64,000 nt of DNA from Chalciporus piperatus. Taxonomy: Eukaryota > Basidiomycota > Agaricomycetes > Boletales > Boletaceae. The number at the start of each line of letters is the position of its first letter. Positions within the stretch are counted from its first letter, which is position 1. The stretch is from assembly GCA_038093975.1 (NCBI GenBank), contig JBBPTG010000117.1:1-64000 (forward strand), written 5' to 3'. A model generated the notes under the pieces. That model was not told where the DNA came from. It did not search any database and worked only from the letters and a program-made list of their open reading frames with translations. Both the position numbers and the translations under genes were made by a program. Positions 22,602 through 35,800 of this stretch are shown here, one piece after another.

Positions 22602-23460
22602 CTATGATACAACGGCAGAGAGCTCCAGAATGTCCTGCGATACAGGGGGCATGGATGAAGGTTCGGGGATGATTGTGTTGCCGGAGTCAAGTGGACGAGT
22701 ACTGCGCGAAGTCGGAACAACACTCTGAGGAACATCTTGCCGTCCCCGAGCTGCGGTCGCACCAGGCTCAGGCTGTCGACGACGGAGCAAACCACAGCAC
22801 CCGATTTGACTGACCTCAATGTCAGCTGTGGGGGTATCGCTCGTTGAACTCTCACTGCTCTCTTCTCCGGAAGAGGATTCAACAATGATCGTGAGGGGTG
22901 GGTCGTCTGCAGATGCAGTGGGCGGCGTCCGAGTACCATGTGAGTTTACACTTTCATCATTCACGCTGTGACTTGACGCGACGTACGTGCGCTGTTCAAG
23001 AGACGGACTTGAGTATCCGTGACGAGCGGGAGAGTAGTTAGCTTACTGGCGGCGCGTATCCTGGATATATCGGGTCCACTCGAGTGAATACGAGGCGACC
23101 GCCCTGGGAGTCCCGAATTATGCTGCTGCACGCGGGGACCATTGCGGGATGAGTTTTCTCCCGCTCGCAAGCGATCTTGGAGGGCGGGTCGACGTGGTTC
23201 GGGGATCTAACGATTGTCAGCGGGCGGTATCGGGAATGAGACATGTATAGTGTCCGACTAAACCCACATCAAATAAATCAAGGTTAGGGACAGTTGAAGG
23301 ACCACTGGCATCATGCGAGATCACTGCTGGCATCTATAGATACAGAAGGTCAGAAATAGCAGGCACAGCGAGCACTGGAACACACATCGAGGAGGGGATG
23401 GAAGGCCTACGAAGATTAAGGTGAGTTGAGGAACTGATGGTGAACGAACGACAGTAGACG
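22602..23460 (-). pseudogene. WD40-family gene, copy 1: tail exons only
   Basis: Exons equivalent to the last three exons of the genes at 39029 and 51607 are present in order on the minus strand. They encode a Pro/Arg-rich exon, an exon ending in FTRVDPIYPGYAPP, and an exon with SSSGEESS, IGCCGLLRRRQPEPGATAAR and a terminal SAVVS. Upstream the homologous intron is recognisable to about 23455, where it stops abruptly, and the whole WD40 domain is missing. The remnant could be expressed only with a new promoter. It is about 95% like the corresponding part of copy 2. Confidence 0.75.
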
Positions 23461-23777
23461 AATACAGTGCCATTCAACAAGAATAAACTGGACGACTCAA
23501 TTGGACATCACGTTGAAGGTTGTGAGACTTGAATAAAATGGCAGACAAATGATACATGGTGCATTGAAGGTCATTGGCATGCGTGGTGAGAGACATGGAT
23601 GAGATGTACAGGATATGTGGCTGCCTCCTTCCCCATGCACACCGCGTTGGTAAATATAGCCGGACACCGCTCCCTTTCACTCGGGCCTTGAAAGATCTGA
23701 GGGATTGTCTATGTGAGCAAGATTCCATTGTGTCATCACTTAGAGCGGCAAAATACCTACATGTGAGAAGAATTCGA

Positions 23778-24437
23778 TCAGGCAGAGTTGAGGGAGGAAA
23801 GCGCAGATGCTATGGTTGGATGATGGGCGAGAGCAGCTGCGACTACTTCCTTTTGAGTGTGCTTGCGAACATCAGCAGGCTTGAAAAACCCCTTCATGTC
23901 CTCGATGAGCCAGATGACATCGTCAGCATCTCTGTCTTTACTGCGCTCCGCACAGCATTTGATTTTCTCGACAACAAGATCCGCCACGGACAGGAAAGGA
24001 AGTCCGTTCAATATAACGCGATCCTTTGGAAGTCGATCTGGGCCTCTATATTTTTTGGTAGTGGCGCCAAGCCGGACTTTGCACTGGGCCAAAGATCACG
24101 CTTACCTGGAGAGAACATCCACGCCAACCCAGTCGGCCTCACCAGTGAGGTCATTGCTGGCGTTGCATAGCATGCGAAACCCGTCTTCTTTAGACCCATC
24201 CATTATCCGGAAGAGGGAGGTGTCGGAAAAGGCAGCCTTGATCGTCTTTAGGCTGTTGGTTGAAAGGAGCTGTCTTTTGACCTCTACATCCACATCTTTT
24301 GTGGTGCGGTCACAACCAAGCAGAATGAGTTCCAGGCCTCCCAGAAAGGAGTGGCTCAAATTCTTGGAATTTAAAGCGGCGTGGACCCGCTGGGCCACTC
24401 GCACAAGTTTCTCTTGAGGGATGGACATTGGCGGCAA
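23778..24437 (-). CDS. Nucleotidyltransferase-fold protein, two exons
   Basis: Exon 1 is 24437-24104 and exon 2 is 24043-23778, separated by a 60-bp GT-AG intron that removes two in-frame stops and keeps the frame. The product of about 199 residues contains FLGGLELILLGCDRTTKDVDVEV. This is the GG...LG..RxTxDxDx motif of the nucleotidyltransferase superfamily (as in AbiEii/MNT-like and other minimal NTases), with two carboxylates (D-V-D) for metal binding. A later Asp-rich KDRDADDVIWLIE helix could supply the third. The substrate is unknown and small fungal NTases of this type are poorly characterised. The next gene upstream is divergent (24887, plus strand). Confidence 0.65.
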
Positions 24438-24886
24438 TAGGATGTTGGAGTGAATTTCGAGGCGGGTTGCAGCGTCGTATATATCTCCAGACTTTCACTT
24501 GCTGTGGAGCCTGTGCTTGACCAGCTGTGACGGGCGGTGTTGCATAGTGAGGTCCACAGCCAAATCCTGTGGGCGACGCTGCCTCACCATACCTCGACCT
24601 TACCTCGAATTAGCACGATCTCCATACTGAACATAACAAGGCCCTCCGGGCGTTCCTGGCCCCGCACGGCGCAGGCCGATCCAGAGCAGTCACTGACTCA
24701 CTGTAGTAAGTGATTACATCATCGAAGCCTGGTACCGTCCTGTCGTTAGTCTCCCGTAAGCAGACCCAAAGAATGCTCTCTGTGGCAACGATGGGTGTAG
24801 TGCCCAAATCCGGGTGTTGGTGGTGTGGCGTGGGAATTGCCTGAACCTTTAAGAACTTGTGCAGGGCCTTGTATAGAAACTCCAGA

Positions 24887-25892
24887 ATGGCAACGAACTC
24901 TTACACCGTTATTTCTACCTTGCTACTAGGTGCTGTTGTCGGTTTCACGATATACGCAATCTGGAGCAGAGAAGGAGGGCCGTTGTGAGTGGATTGTCAA
25001 ATTGAATTGATTCTGGGACAATTATCCTGATTCATTCTTACTGCTTCCCAGTGGGAGACCAAAACCGCAAGAATTTATACGACATCCCGACGTTGTCGTT
25101 GATGTACATGGGTTTCCCGGAGACAAAGCGCCTGATATCAACACATTCTACGCCAAGATATCCGAGGTGCTCGCAATGGCAGGAATAAAGTGGTGTCTGG
25201 CAGGGGATCAGGCTTGGGAGCACTATAATGCTCCTTTCATTATCGGCGTGAGTAAAGGTTACTCATACAATACTTTGAAGCATTAAAGCTATTGAATTGC
25301 AGGAGCAGGAGATCGTGATCCCCCAATGCGAGGTGGAAAGAGCGATCCTCATCCTCAGCCGCATGCCAGACTTCTGCATTCCATTTCGTGCGCGTCATTT
25401 CCGTACCCCTCTTCAAAATTTCCAACGATTCAAGGTTACCGGAGTTGTGCTTTACTTTGTGATCGTTCCCGTTGGATTTTACTCACTCCCTTCGCTAAGC
25501 GAAGAGAAATTTGTCACGCCACAACCAACTCCCTTTCCAGTACTCTATCTGAAATATTATGTGGAGGGACTAGCAAAGATTGGAAGAGGACGCAGAGTTG
25601 TTCTGGAATACCTTGTGGACTCAATGGATCTTGATGAAGTATGGTGTACCCACAACCTAGATCCTGCGAGTCCCGCTTGGGAGGCGGTCTTGAACTTGGC
25701 AAAGCTCAAAAAGGCGAGGCTAGGAAAGCATCCGAAGTACGACGGAAATATTACTGCTGTGATCGAGAACCAGTCACAGTTAGAAGCGGCGCTCTCTGTG
25801 CCGGGGAGGAACTATCCTACTAGGTGAGTCTGAGTTCTATAACCAGCAGCATTCGCGTCGAATACCCAAAGATCATTAGAGCGACCAGCTAA
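24887..25892 (+). CDS. Uncharacterised membrane-anchored protein, at least three exons
   Basis: Exon 1 (from ATG 24887) encodes MATNSYTVIS, then a hydrophobic segment of about 20 residues (LLLGAVVGFTIYAIW) likely to span a membrane. GT-AG introns follow: one of about 67 bp after GGP, and one of about 55 bp (GTGAGTAAAG...TTGCAG). The third exon runs to about 25822. The frame can stop at 25827, or splice with GTGAGT and end at about 25892 (NYPTRATS). The block GIKWCLAGDQAWEHYN, followed by IVIPQCEVERAILIL, loosely resembles the CLxGxxAxxYxxxRxxxDxDxxV pattern of nucleotidyltransferase folds, but key acidic residues are not obvious. The family is unknown to me. Confidence 0.5.
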
Positions 25893-26930
25893 ATGGATCA
25901 CATCTTTCTCGTCCTTATCGGCTCCACATAGATTGTCACCAAGTGTTTGCCGCGTTCAGATCCCACCTATGACCTTTGTACTTTGCTGTATCTGCAATAT
26001 GCACGTTGGAATTCTTAATTGCCGAAAATCCTCCAGCCTGGAGGGGAGCCGTTGATCATGCATCCGAGTGGAGTCGTAAAAGTGCGCTGTCTGATGGGCA
26101 TTACGAGGCCGAGAAAGTATCTTGTTGGAGTCGAGGCAACTTACCCCAACAGAGTAAGATTTCCGGAAGGAACTTCAACTCGATATTGCGTACTCATGTC
26201 GATATCGGTATCTGGGCGATAGGGTGCACTTTGCGAACAAAACGTCGGCAGTCCTCGACGAAGCTCACGGTTTCGATACAAAGCCTACGCTATCGCAGAA
26301 CACCCCGTCGCGACTGTCGTGGTCGCGATAGTCATCACGGTGTGACTCAACGATCGTGGTGTTGTTCGAGAAAGACGTAGTGGAGTTGGACAAGGATCTT
26401 GTGAATGGCCAGCGGCGCTCGAAACGTTCGTCGGTGTCGGAATGGGTATTGGTCGATGTCGCGCTCTCAGAGCCACCTGTGTGCAGCGACACACGACGCA
26501 AAGAAAGTTGATCAAAACGGCAAGAGAAACCAGGAGGAATGGGTCACCGAACGTGAGATAGCCCAGTCCCTGCCCACGCGTTACCTGGCGGGCATCGGAT
26601 GGCTTGAGGCTATCAAGAGACCGCCATATCGTTACATAATAGGTGAAGGGAAGATGTCTGCAAACATAGTATACGACTCACGTTAACAGTGCAGTATTCG
26701 AACCCCACTTATGTCAGTCATCCGACCGATCGGCGTAGCTGCCACCGGGGTATGGAATCGATGATAATCCTGCGGTGCCAGACGAAGGATTGCAAACGAC
26801 CACCAGCACATCATTCATCCTCCTGACTGCTGCCCGGTGGACTTTACGGTCACGCGGTTTTTCGGTAATGTGCACCACCCGCACTCACGAGTCGGGTGGG
26901 TCGTTGGGTGAATCGACCAGCCGAGCGTCT
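25893..26930. other. No clear gene; possible minus-strand membrane-protein fragment
   Basis: On the minus strand near 26580-26500 a frame reads FGDPFLLVSLAVLINFLCVVC, a plausible membrane span. A Ser/Thr/Asp-rich stretch follows in another frame (26501-26265, with SATSTNTHSDTDERF). They could be two exons of a decayed gene. No family is recognised. The rest of the interval shows nothing. Confidence 0.3.
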
Positions 26931-27257
26931 GCAGTCCTGTCTGCATTCCAATGCGCTCTCCCCCTTCAGGACGAAGGTAATTTTCATCCGCATCCGGGCG
27001 TCCGAATTCGAACTCGCAGCGCCAGCGAGCCTGAGACTGATCGTACAGCAGCCTGATCTTCGCACTGACCAACGAAGCCAGTGCAGCTATCGTTGTTCCA
27101 GAGACGTTGAAACCATACCCAGACACATCAGACTCGCATCCTGCAAACGGGCAGATTTCATTACTTCTATCACAGTGGCTACTATCGGAGGCAAGCGGGG
27201 GGATAGTCGTAGTTTCGTGGTAGGTTAGGTTACAGCCAAGCATCGGAATATATTTGT

Positions 27258-29096
27258 CTATGATACAACGGCAGAGAGCTCCAGAATGTCCTGCGATACA
27301 GGGGGCATGGATGAAGGTTCGGGGATGATTGTGTTGCCGGAGTCAAGTGGACGAGTACTGCGCGAAGTCGGAACAACACTCTGAGGAACATCTTGCCGTC
27401 CCCGAGCTGCGGTCGCACCAGGCTCAGGCTGTCGACGACGTAGCAAACCACAGCACCCGATTTGACTGACCTCAATGTCAGCTGTGGGGGTATCGCTCGT
27501 TGAACTCTCACTGCTCTCCTCTCCCGAAGAGGATTCAATAAAAATTGTGAAGGGTGGATCATCTGCAGATGCCGTGGGCGGCGTCCGAGTACCACGTGAA
27601 TTTACACTTTCATCATTCACACTGTGACTTGATGCGACGTACGTGCGCTGTTCGAGAGACGGACTTGAGTATTCGTGACCAGCGGGAGAGTAGTTAGCTT
27701 ACTGGCGGCGCGTATCCTGGATATATCGGGTGCACTCGAATGAATACGGGGCGAGGTAGTATTCTCTTCCACCACCGCCAACTTGGGAGTCCTGAATTAT
27801 GCTGCTGCATGCGGGGATTGTTGCGGGATGAGTTTTCTCTCGCTCGCTCGCGATCTTGGAGGGCGGGTCGACGTGGGTCGGGGATCTAATGATCGTCAGC
27901 GGGAGGTATCGGGAATGAGACATGTATAGAGCGTCTAAACTCACATCAAATAAATCAAGGTTAGGGATAGTCGAAGGACCACTGGCATCATGCAAGATCA
28001 CTGCTGGCATCTATAGATACAGAAGGTCAGAAATAGCAGGCACAGCGAGCACTGGAACGCACATCAAGGAGGGGATGGAGGGCCTACAAATATTGAGGTG
28101 AGTTGAGGAACTGATCGTGAACGAACGACAGTACCTCTCGATCATTGTTGTTCCGCGAGGGGACACACCAGATGTGGAGTCGATTTTTCCTTTCGGCAGA
28201 GGCAAGGAACCCTCCTGAAGGCGAGAATGCCAACATATGCACGGATGATTCATGGGAGAGCGGCTGTCCAATAGGGTTCCATGATCCGGCATCCCAAAAG
28301 CAAATTTTTGCTTTCCAATTGCTAGTATTGGCACTTGCGAGACACTTGCCATCAGGCGAGAGGTGCAGATGCATAGCACCACGGCCAGTGTACGCAACCC
28401 ACGGCTCTCCGGCAGGCTCGCCTGTGTCAGATGAAGTCGAGCTCCATCAAGTGACCACGTGATAGCATGGATGAAGCTGACATCCTCAATACTGTCCAAC
28501 GTAAGGATAATTTCACCAGTGTCCACATCGAGGACAATGAATCCGAGCTGGGTGGATACTGCGAATCGCCTGCTATCCGGAGAGAAACACATTCCCTGTG
28601 AATGACCGGGGCGGCAGTAAGGAATCTCGAACTCCCCATGCGATCGGATGCAATGTTTGACTTGCATAGCCCCCGCGATTTCCCAGAAGACAAGACACTC
28701 CTTGTGATAAGTGGCGAGGAGTTCGTCGTTTGGGGACAACGCCACCCGGCGAGCAGGACCATAGGGATCAAGTTCCTTACACTCTACCACTTCCTGCGTA
28801 TCCACGCTCCATACTACAACTGGCAGACGTTCCGCGGACCAGGAAAATACAAAGATCCTCCCATCTTTCGAGGCCACCATGCGCGAGTCAGGGTGCCTGT
28901 TCTTCATCAGTGAAGTACCCACTTGTGCCCCGTCCGTCGAATTCCAGATCCGCACAGTGCCGCTGTTTGAGCAAGTGACGATACGGTCACCAGGAAGCCA
29001 TGCTATAGAGCTTATCCAGTCGGGATAATCTTGACCAGTTGATATGGTCAATATCGGCTTGGGGGTAATTTCTGTTGGTTGTTCTGGCGAGACCAT
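27258..29096 (-). pseudogene. WD40-family gene, copy 2: frameshifted by an internal deletion
   Basis: The minus-strand gene starts at 29096 (MVSPEQPTEITPKPIL) and has the same WD40 blocks as the copies at 39029 and 51607 (IAWLPGDRIVTCSNSGTVRIW, CFSPDSRRFAVSTQ, LDSIEDVSFIHAITWS). Near 28440 the sequence jumps from GGAGCTCGACTT to CATCTGACACAGG. Relative to the copy at 39029 this loses 52 bp and shifts the frame. The correct frame resumes at about 28374 (MHLHLSPDGKCLAS), and then the tail exons follow (to 27258). In this copy the correct frame has a stop inside the intron that precedes the tail, which supports that intron being real. Probably non-functional. Confidence 0.75.
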
Positions 29097-29823
29097 GGTC
29101 GTGCGTCTGGATGGAGGCAGGAATGAGTCACGCCCAGGAAGATGAATGATTAGTGCAAAAACCTTGAAGAGCGGGTGAGTGTTGTTTGGTTCAAAGCAGC
29201 CTCGTGTTGCACATCCTCACTGAGGCCCAAATGTGGGCGTCAGTGGGTCCACTGTCATCTGTGTGAACACTGGACAACATTTCATTTCGATGGCGTGCGT
29301 TCGCCTGAACGATATCGGTGTGACTTCGGACCTGTATCGCTATTTTGTCGGAATTGCAGACTGGGCATGCATGAATCATTGAATGGGGTTCAGAAACTTT
29401 TCACAACACGGTTTCTGCGCAAAGTCGCTTCACAAAGTCAGAATCTCTCACCCTGTTCACCGTTCAATGGAGGCTCTATTGCTTGAATCCTCCGAGTCGT
29501 GTGGCAGAAGTTCGTCCGGACTCGGACAAGTCCAAATTCAACCCATTGAAGTCAAAGCTGATTAGGGTGACTCATACTCCGACTCGTCCGAGTAATTGCT
29601 TTATCTTCTCAACCATCGCTCGAATACTTGAATGGGATTTTGATGGCCATGAACAAGTCGGAGTCTCTGATCGTTTCAAGCTGTACTGGTCATGATGCAG
29701 TTATAGTCACTCTTAGGCGCTCGACCGAACTTCAATCGCGCGCCATGTATGCAACGTGTCAACCACGCTGCCTTCGACCCGTCCTCGGTGATCCCACTGA
29801 AATCGTTCTGAACATTGAGAAAC
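29097..29823. promoter_or_regulatory. Divergent intergenic region between WD40 copy 2 and the NLR gene
   Basis: 29160-29260 is the reverse of the conserved leader found upstream of the other WD40 copies (38850-38960 and 51430-51550). It is probably 5'UTR or promoter. The rest up to the NLR start at 29824 shows no gene. Confidence 0.4.
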
Positions 29824-32800
29824 ATGTTGAAACCAGGCCGTCCCAGTGGCGGTCAATCCGACACTCTCCCGGCTTCCCCATCCCCAGCTCCAAGTAGGGT
29901 TGCACACGGGTTACACCGCGGGTCGGGAAACCAACACCGCACCCGTACCCGCCAACACCGTACCCTCAGAGGGTACGGGTCGACACCGACCCGTACAACC
30001 CGCGGTTCTGACCAAAACCCGCGGTGTGACCAAAACCCGCGGGTGAAGGACAAAGAAATCATACGCAAGAGCAGCGCAAGAGGTACAGGATGCGCCAATA
30101 TGTACTACGTCATACTGCAACAGACTCAGATTCACCCCGCTTTCGTTTCTTCGGTCGGATAGCTGCAATAATATCCTCCAATGTAATCAAGTCATGGCAA
30201 CTCCATGACCCGAGGCATAAGAACGTTCAAACTGAACGCCCAGACGACCGGTTTCGGGCAAAGTGCAGCAATTGGCGGCCTTGTGAAAAGACGCGTTCAC
30301 TGCAGTTGAAGTTGCTGGAACGGAATTTCATACTCGGACGAACAAGAAACCAAGGATACTCACCTGGTATACTGAGGTAGTCCAATGCCATGCGATGTTC
30401 GTTTGGCAGAGTGAACAGGGTCAGATGCCGCAACAGCACGACAAGAGAAGGTAGATTGGAGTTGGAGGACGATTTGGGAGCCATAGCAGCACGACTTGGA
30501 AATTCCCTAGTACCACAGCTGGGACTTTATAGTCCTTCGCCCTGTGTGCTCCCCGCGAGTAGCCCGATCGTGATAACGCACAAGCCCATGCAGGTCGAGC
30601 ATCGGGACAACATTTGCTGCAATCGAGAAGTTGAGGCTGGACAAACTGAATTGCTGTCGGGGTGGCGCACGAACTGGCACCTCAACTTGCGAATGATTCA
30701 GATGCTTCTGCAATGCAACGAGACGGGATCGGGAGATGGTGTAATAAGTTGTTGGTAGAGTGGAGGGAAACACTGGGAGAACAATGACGGCGGCTGAGCG
30801 CTATTCGAAGCTTCGGGCCTCGAGCCTCCTCGGCCTTCACATTGTCACCACCACCCGTACAAACCCGTACCCGTTTGCACGGGTACGCGGTATTGGCGCG
30901 GGTTTGACTATCTCAACACCGCACCCGCACCCGTCGTACCCGTATCCAAAACACCGCGGTGTCACCCGTACCCGTGTGCAACCCTAGCTCCAAGTCAGGT
31001 CCGTTCATTCCGTACCCACAGTATACTCCTCGTTTTCTCGTATTTACCCTCGAGAATAGTTGGTCTTTGGGCCCGCAAATTCACAACCCACACCATCCCG
31101 GGACGGTCTACTTCGCACTGGAAAAGCACGGAAACTCATCGGAAAAGCACGTCAGGTGGGAACCATTAAACCTCGCAGGCCTCTGTTTCCTACATCATCC
31201 ATACTAGTTTTTTGGTCGATTCTCCCCACACCTTCGGGCACCAGACAACGACCGCAGTGGGGCTTTGATCACCGACCACACGGTAAGAGCTCTTGGATTT
31301 GTCAAGGAGGCCTGGCGTTGCCAGTGACTCATCATCATGTGTTACTCGTAGGGTTCTCAACTTGAACCCGTCCTTGATGGATCAGCACATCCACATCAAG
31401 TAGACATCTCCGTTAAAGTCGAAGTCGCTCCCGATAAAATGGTATGCTCCATCACGCCTACGCGTTCATGAGAGCATCTGAGCTGACAGGATATCAGGAT
31501 GCTGCTACCCATTCAATCAGTCACCCCAAAGCTGACGGCTTGGAAAACGCTATCAGTCAAGCAGAACACCAACATGAAAACATGAAAACAATTCTAGGAG
31601 GCGTCGGAACGGTAACCGATATGGCCTCGCAAGGAAACAGCGTTCTACAGTCCATCGATAATATCGATTCAACGTATCTCCAGCCATTCAAGATATTCAA
31701 CAGCCTGGTAAAAGAACTCGCTAATGTGCGTTCAACGTTCAAAGGGATCGACACTGCTTGACCGTGATATACTTAGGTTCACCCATACGCGAAGATCGCC
31801 TTGGCTGGGATATCTTCGGCGTCACAGGTATGTTTCAGGCTAATTTTGCGAGGGCGTTTGTCGACTACAAACCGGTGGGATAGATCATCCTAAACCAAGT
31901 GAACCGCGACGAATCAGTCCTCAAGCTATTACCGAAATTGCGAGAAACATACGAGTTCCTCATCAAGGACGGCGAACTCGACAGGATCCGTGGCATGGTT
32001 GATGTGCTTGCGCCGATCTCGAAACAAATTTTGGAGTGTGCGCAATTCGTGGACAAATATTCAGAGACGAAGGGATTTTGTAGGATTGTTTCGTTGTAAC
32101 GTAGCTGCATGCGCTGATTCGAACACTTTGGCAGGGACGAGACTTGGAAAGAACGTTGTATCAGAGACGGACGCGACGATTGGGAAATATAACGAGGCGC
32201 TGGACTCATTGATGCAGAAATTTCGGGACCACGCCGCACGAGACACGGTCGTGCATGTTCATCGTATTGTTGAGGATCTGGATCGACTGGGTCAGTACAT
32301 TGGGTCGATCACCGACATCGCATCTGACATGTTGCAGGACAAGACATTCGACTCGATGGTATGCCGTACGCGAGTGGGGCTGGATTCATTACCGCGAAGA
32401 CTTGCTTGGACGGCACCCGGTTGGAAATTCTGGGTGACATAACCGACTGGATTAACAAGGAGGACTCTCAACGTATCTTCTGGCTCTCCGGGGTCGCGGG
32501 ATCTGGGAAGTCGGCCATCGCGCATACGATCAGAAGATGGCTGAAGGAGGTCGGCTGGCTCGGTTCGTTCTTTTGCTTCGATCGCAACCCCGACGGGGAT
32601 CGGAGACACAAGCAACTCTTCTCGACGATCGCACGCGATCTGGCGGATTGCAACGTTGCCCTCAGGCACGTTGTGGCAGAAGCTGTCTCCACGAACGCGT
32701 CGCTTAAGAACACGGTCGACGTCGTGCAACAATGGCAGCGCTTCGTGCTGGAGCCGTTGTCAAAAGCTGTCACGCTGGAACCAATTGTCATCGTCGTGGA

Positions 32801-35800
32801 CGCGTTGGACGAGAGCGGCCCAGAGAGCTCTCGAGAGGAAATCCTCCAAGTCCTCCGAGACGAGCTCACCAAACTTCCATCGAACGTCCGCGTTTTCCTC
32901 ACTTCTCGTCCCCTCCCTGACATCAACGATGCGCTACTTGACAAGGCCCACGTCCGCACCAAGACGATGGACAGTATTGACCCAGAATCCACTGAACGAG
33001 ACATCATTCATTACATTTCCCACCGCCTCCATAGTCTTCATGACCACTTCGGCGAGGCGGATTACGCCACGCTCGCGCAAAAGGCCGACAGGCTTTTCGA
33101 GTGGGCGCGTCTCGCATGCGAATTCATCCGATCGAAGGCGCGAGGAGGATCCAGCCCCAAGGAACGGTTCAAAAGACTCGTCACTTCGTCTGCCTCAGAA
33201 CATGGCTCACTGCTCGACCACATGTACAAGACCATCCTAAACGAAGCCATCGACGATTCCCCCGAAGCTCGTGCTCGCTTTGATTCAACGATGCGACAAA
33301 TCCTCGGCACGCTCGAGCCACTGCCTATGGGGTCGCTCAACGCGATGAGACGATTGTTCCCCAGAGACGAGGATCGATTCGGAGTCGAACTCGTCCTCGA
33401 CTCCTTAGCCTCTCTGCTGAGTGGCGTCACTGATCGATCGATCCCCATCCGCCCTTTACACGCTTCTTTCCACGACTTCCTGACAGATCCATCCCGGAGC
33501 GGGGAATTCTTTGTTGACCTCGTGGAGAACGAAACACATCGTGTCCTTGCGTTCGCCGCCCTCGGGGTCATGACGAAAGAACTCCGGTTCAATATATGCG
33601 GTCTAGAGAGCTCGTATCTACGCAACATCGATGTTCCTGGTCTCCCCGAGCTTATCAAGAACAATATCTCACCTCACCTCTCGTATGCCTGCCGATTCTG
33701 GGCTATTCATGTACACGATGCGATGTTTGAGGCACGCCTCGGAGCGGAGATTTGCTCTTTTGTTGGAAAGGAGTATTTGGTGTTTTGGTTTGAGGCGCTC
33801 AGCCTCCTTGGAGGGATTAGTGATGCCCATGATGCATTGGAAGCTGGAGTGAACCCGATCGAGGTATGTTGGCGACATTCACTCTCTTGGATTCGTCTCA
33901 TTGATGGGTCATTTATAGGGACGCGACGAGTACTCGGACACGTTAGCCGTCGCGCACGATGCACAACGTTTCATCCGAGTTTTCGGTGGTCCCATCTCCC
34001 AAAGCGCGCCACACCTGTATCTCTCAGCCCTACCCTTTGCACCCAAGAACTCTGTCTTCGCTTCCTCGGTTGCTTCGAAGTTGAACAAGATCCCGCGAGT
34101 CGTTGTGGGACGGGATGAGGATTGGCCTTCGGTTCAGCTTCTATTGGCGGGACATAGCGGACCCGTTAGATCGGTCGCTGTGTCGCCTGATGGAAAATGG
34201 ATTGCATCGGGTTCACATGACGAGACTATCCGGATCTGGGACACCGAGACTGGTTCGTTGGTCAAGCATCTACGAGGTCATAGCCATTGGGTCACTTCGG
34301 TCGGATTCTTCCCTGATGGTCAGAAAATTGTGTCGGGTTCATTCGATGGGACAATCCGTATATGGGAGGTTCGAACTGGCTCCCAGATTGGCAGCCCTCT
34401 CGAAGGACATCAGGACTCTGTCCTTTCAGTCGCGATCTCGCCTAATGGCAATCTGTTGGCATCGGGTTCCGAACGTGAAGACAAGACCATCCTCATATGG
34501 GATTTAGAAACATATTCCCAAATTGGTTGTCTGGAAGGCCACAGTGGAGCAGTCTTGTCTGTGGCCTTCTCCCCTGATGGCACGAGGATAGCATCATGCT
34601 CGTATGACGCCATTCGGGTATGGGACGTGGTGACACATCGACAGGTTGACTGTCCATTCATTGGTCACACGGCTTTCATCTTGTCGGTCGCATGGTCCCC
34701 GAACGGGAGGTTGATTGCATCAGGTTCCCTCGACCATATGATCCGGTTTTGGGATCCCGACACTGGTTCCCAACTCGGCAGTCCTCTGCGCGGACATCAG
34801 GATGGGGTCAACTCGCTCACATTTTCCTTCGACAGCAAGCACCTTATATCAGGCTCGAACGATCACTCCATACGAGTTTGGGACGTTGCATCCCGCTTGC
34901 AGATCGGAAGCCCACTCGTAGATCACACAAGCTCCGTCACCTCAGTTGCAATCTCACGTGATGCCAATCGCATCATATCGGGTTCCAGCGATCTAACAGT
35001 TCGTGTTTGGGACATGAAGTCCAGTTCGAAGCTGGGGAATGCCCTTGGTGGAGAGTTGGGCCGAATTGTTTCGGTCACATTCCTCGAGGATACCAAGCAG
35101 GTCATTTCGGGATCACGCGATGGCACTATCCAGATTTGGGATGTGCTGGCTGGTATGCCAGCCGGCAACCCGCTCAATGTTCAATCCACCTGGGTCTCAG
35201 CAGTCGCATTCTTGACTGCGCGAAAATGGGCCGTGCTTGTGTTAGATGATCATTCCATCCAGGTTTGGTCCTTTGACACACAATCACAAGTCGGCGTCTC
35301 TCTTCGTGGGCTTGATGTTTCGATCCGCTCAGTGGCAATCTCGGAAGACGGGAAGACAATCGCGTCAGGCTCAGGGGACGGAACTATTCGATTATGGAGC
35401 ACTGAGACGTGGTCGCCTATTGGCGAACCCTGCAAAGGACACACGAAATGGGTCGAGTCTGTGGCATTCTTACCAGAGAGTAGGATGATCGTGTCGGGTT
35501 CGGGCGATGGCACGGTTTGCTTGTGGGATGTTAACTCGGGATTACCATTTGGGAACCCTCTTGCTGGGCATACAAACCCGGTCACGTGTGTTGCATCATC
35601 ACACGATGGCAAGTACGTCGCATCGGGTGCGGAGGATTGCAATGTCCGACTCTGGGATGTGGGCAAGGGCTCGTGTCTTGGTGAAGTCAAAGGGCACACA
35701 CGTGTCGTCCGCTCGGTTGCATTCTCGCCCACCGGCGAACACATTATCTCGGGTTCCTCGGATCGTACTATACGGATTTGGGACACTAGGACACTGTCCC

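Noticed and set aside
31444..31761. Reading the NLR frame through to a stop at 31759-31761 as a short separate protein
   Set aside because: A GTGCGT donor at 31726 and a TTAG acceptor at 31776 restore the family-typical sequence LANVHPYAKIAL, so the stop lies in an intron.
32338..32440. A frameshift just before the NACHT domain
   Set aside because: A 47-bp GT-AG intron (32291-32337) puts the LDGMPYASGAG stretch in frame, so no frameshift is needed.
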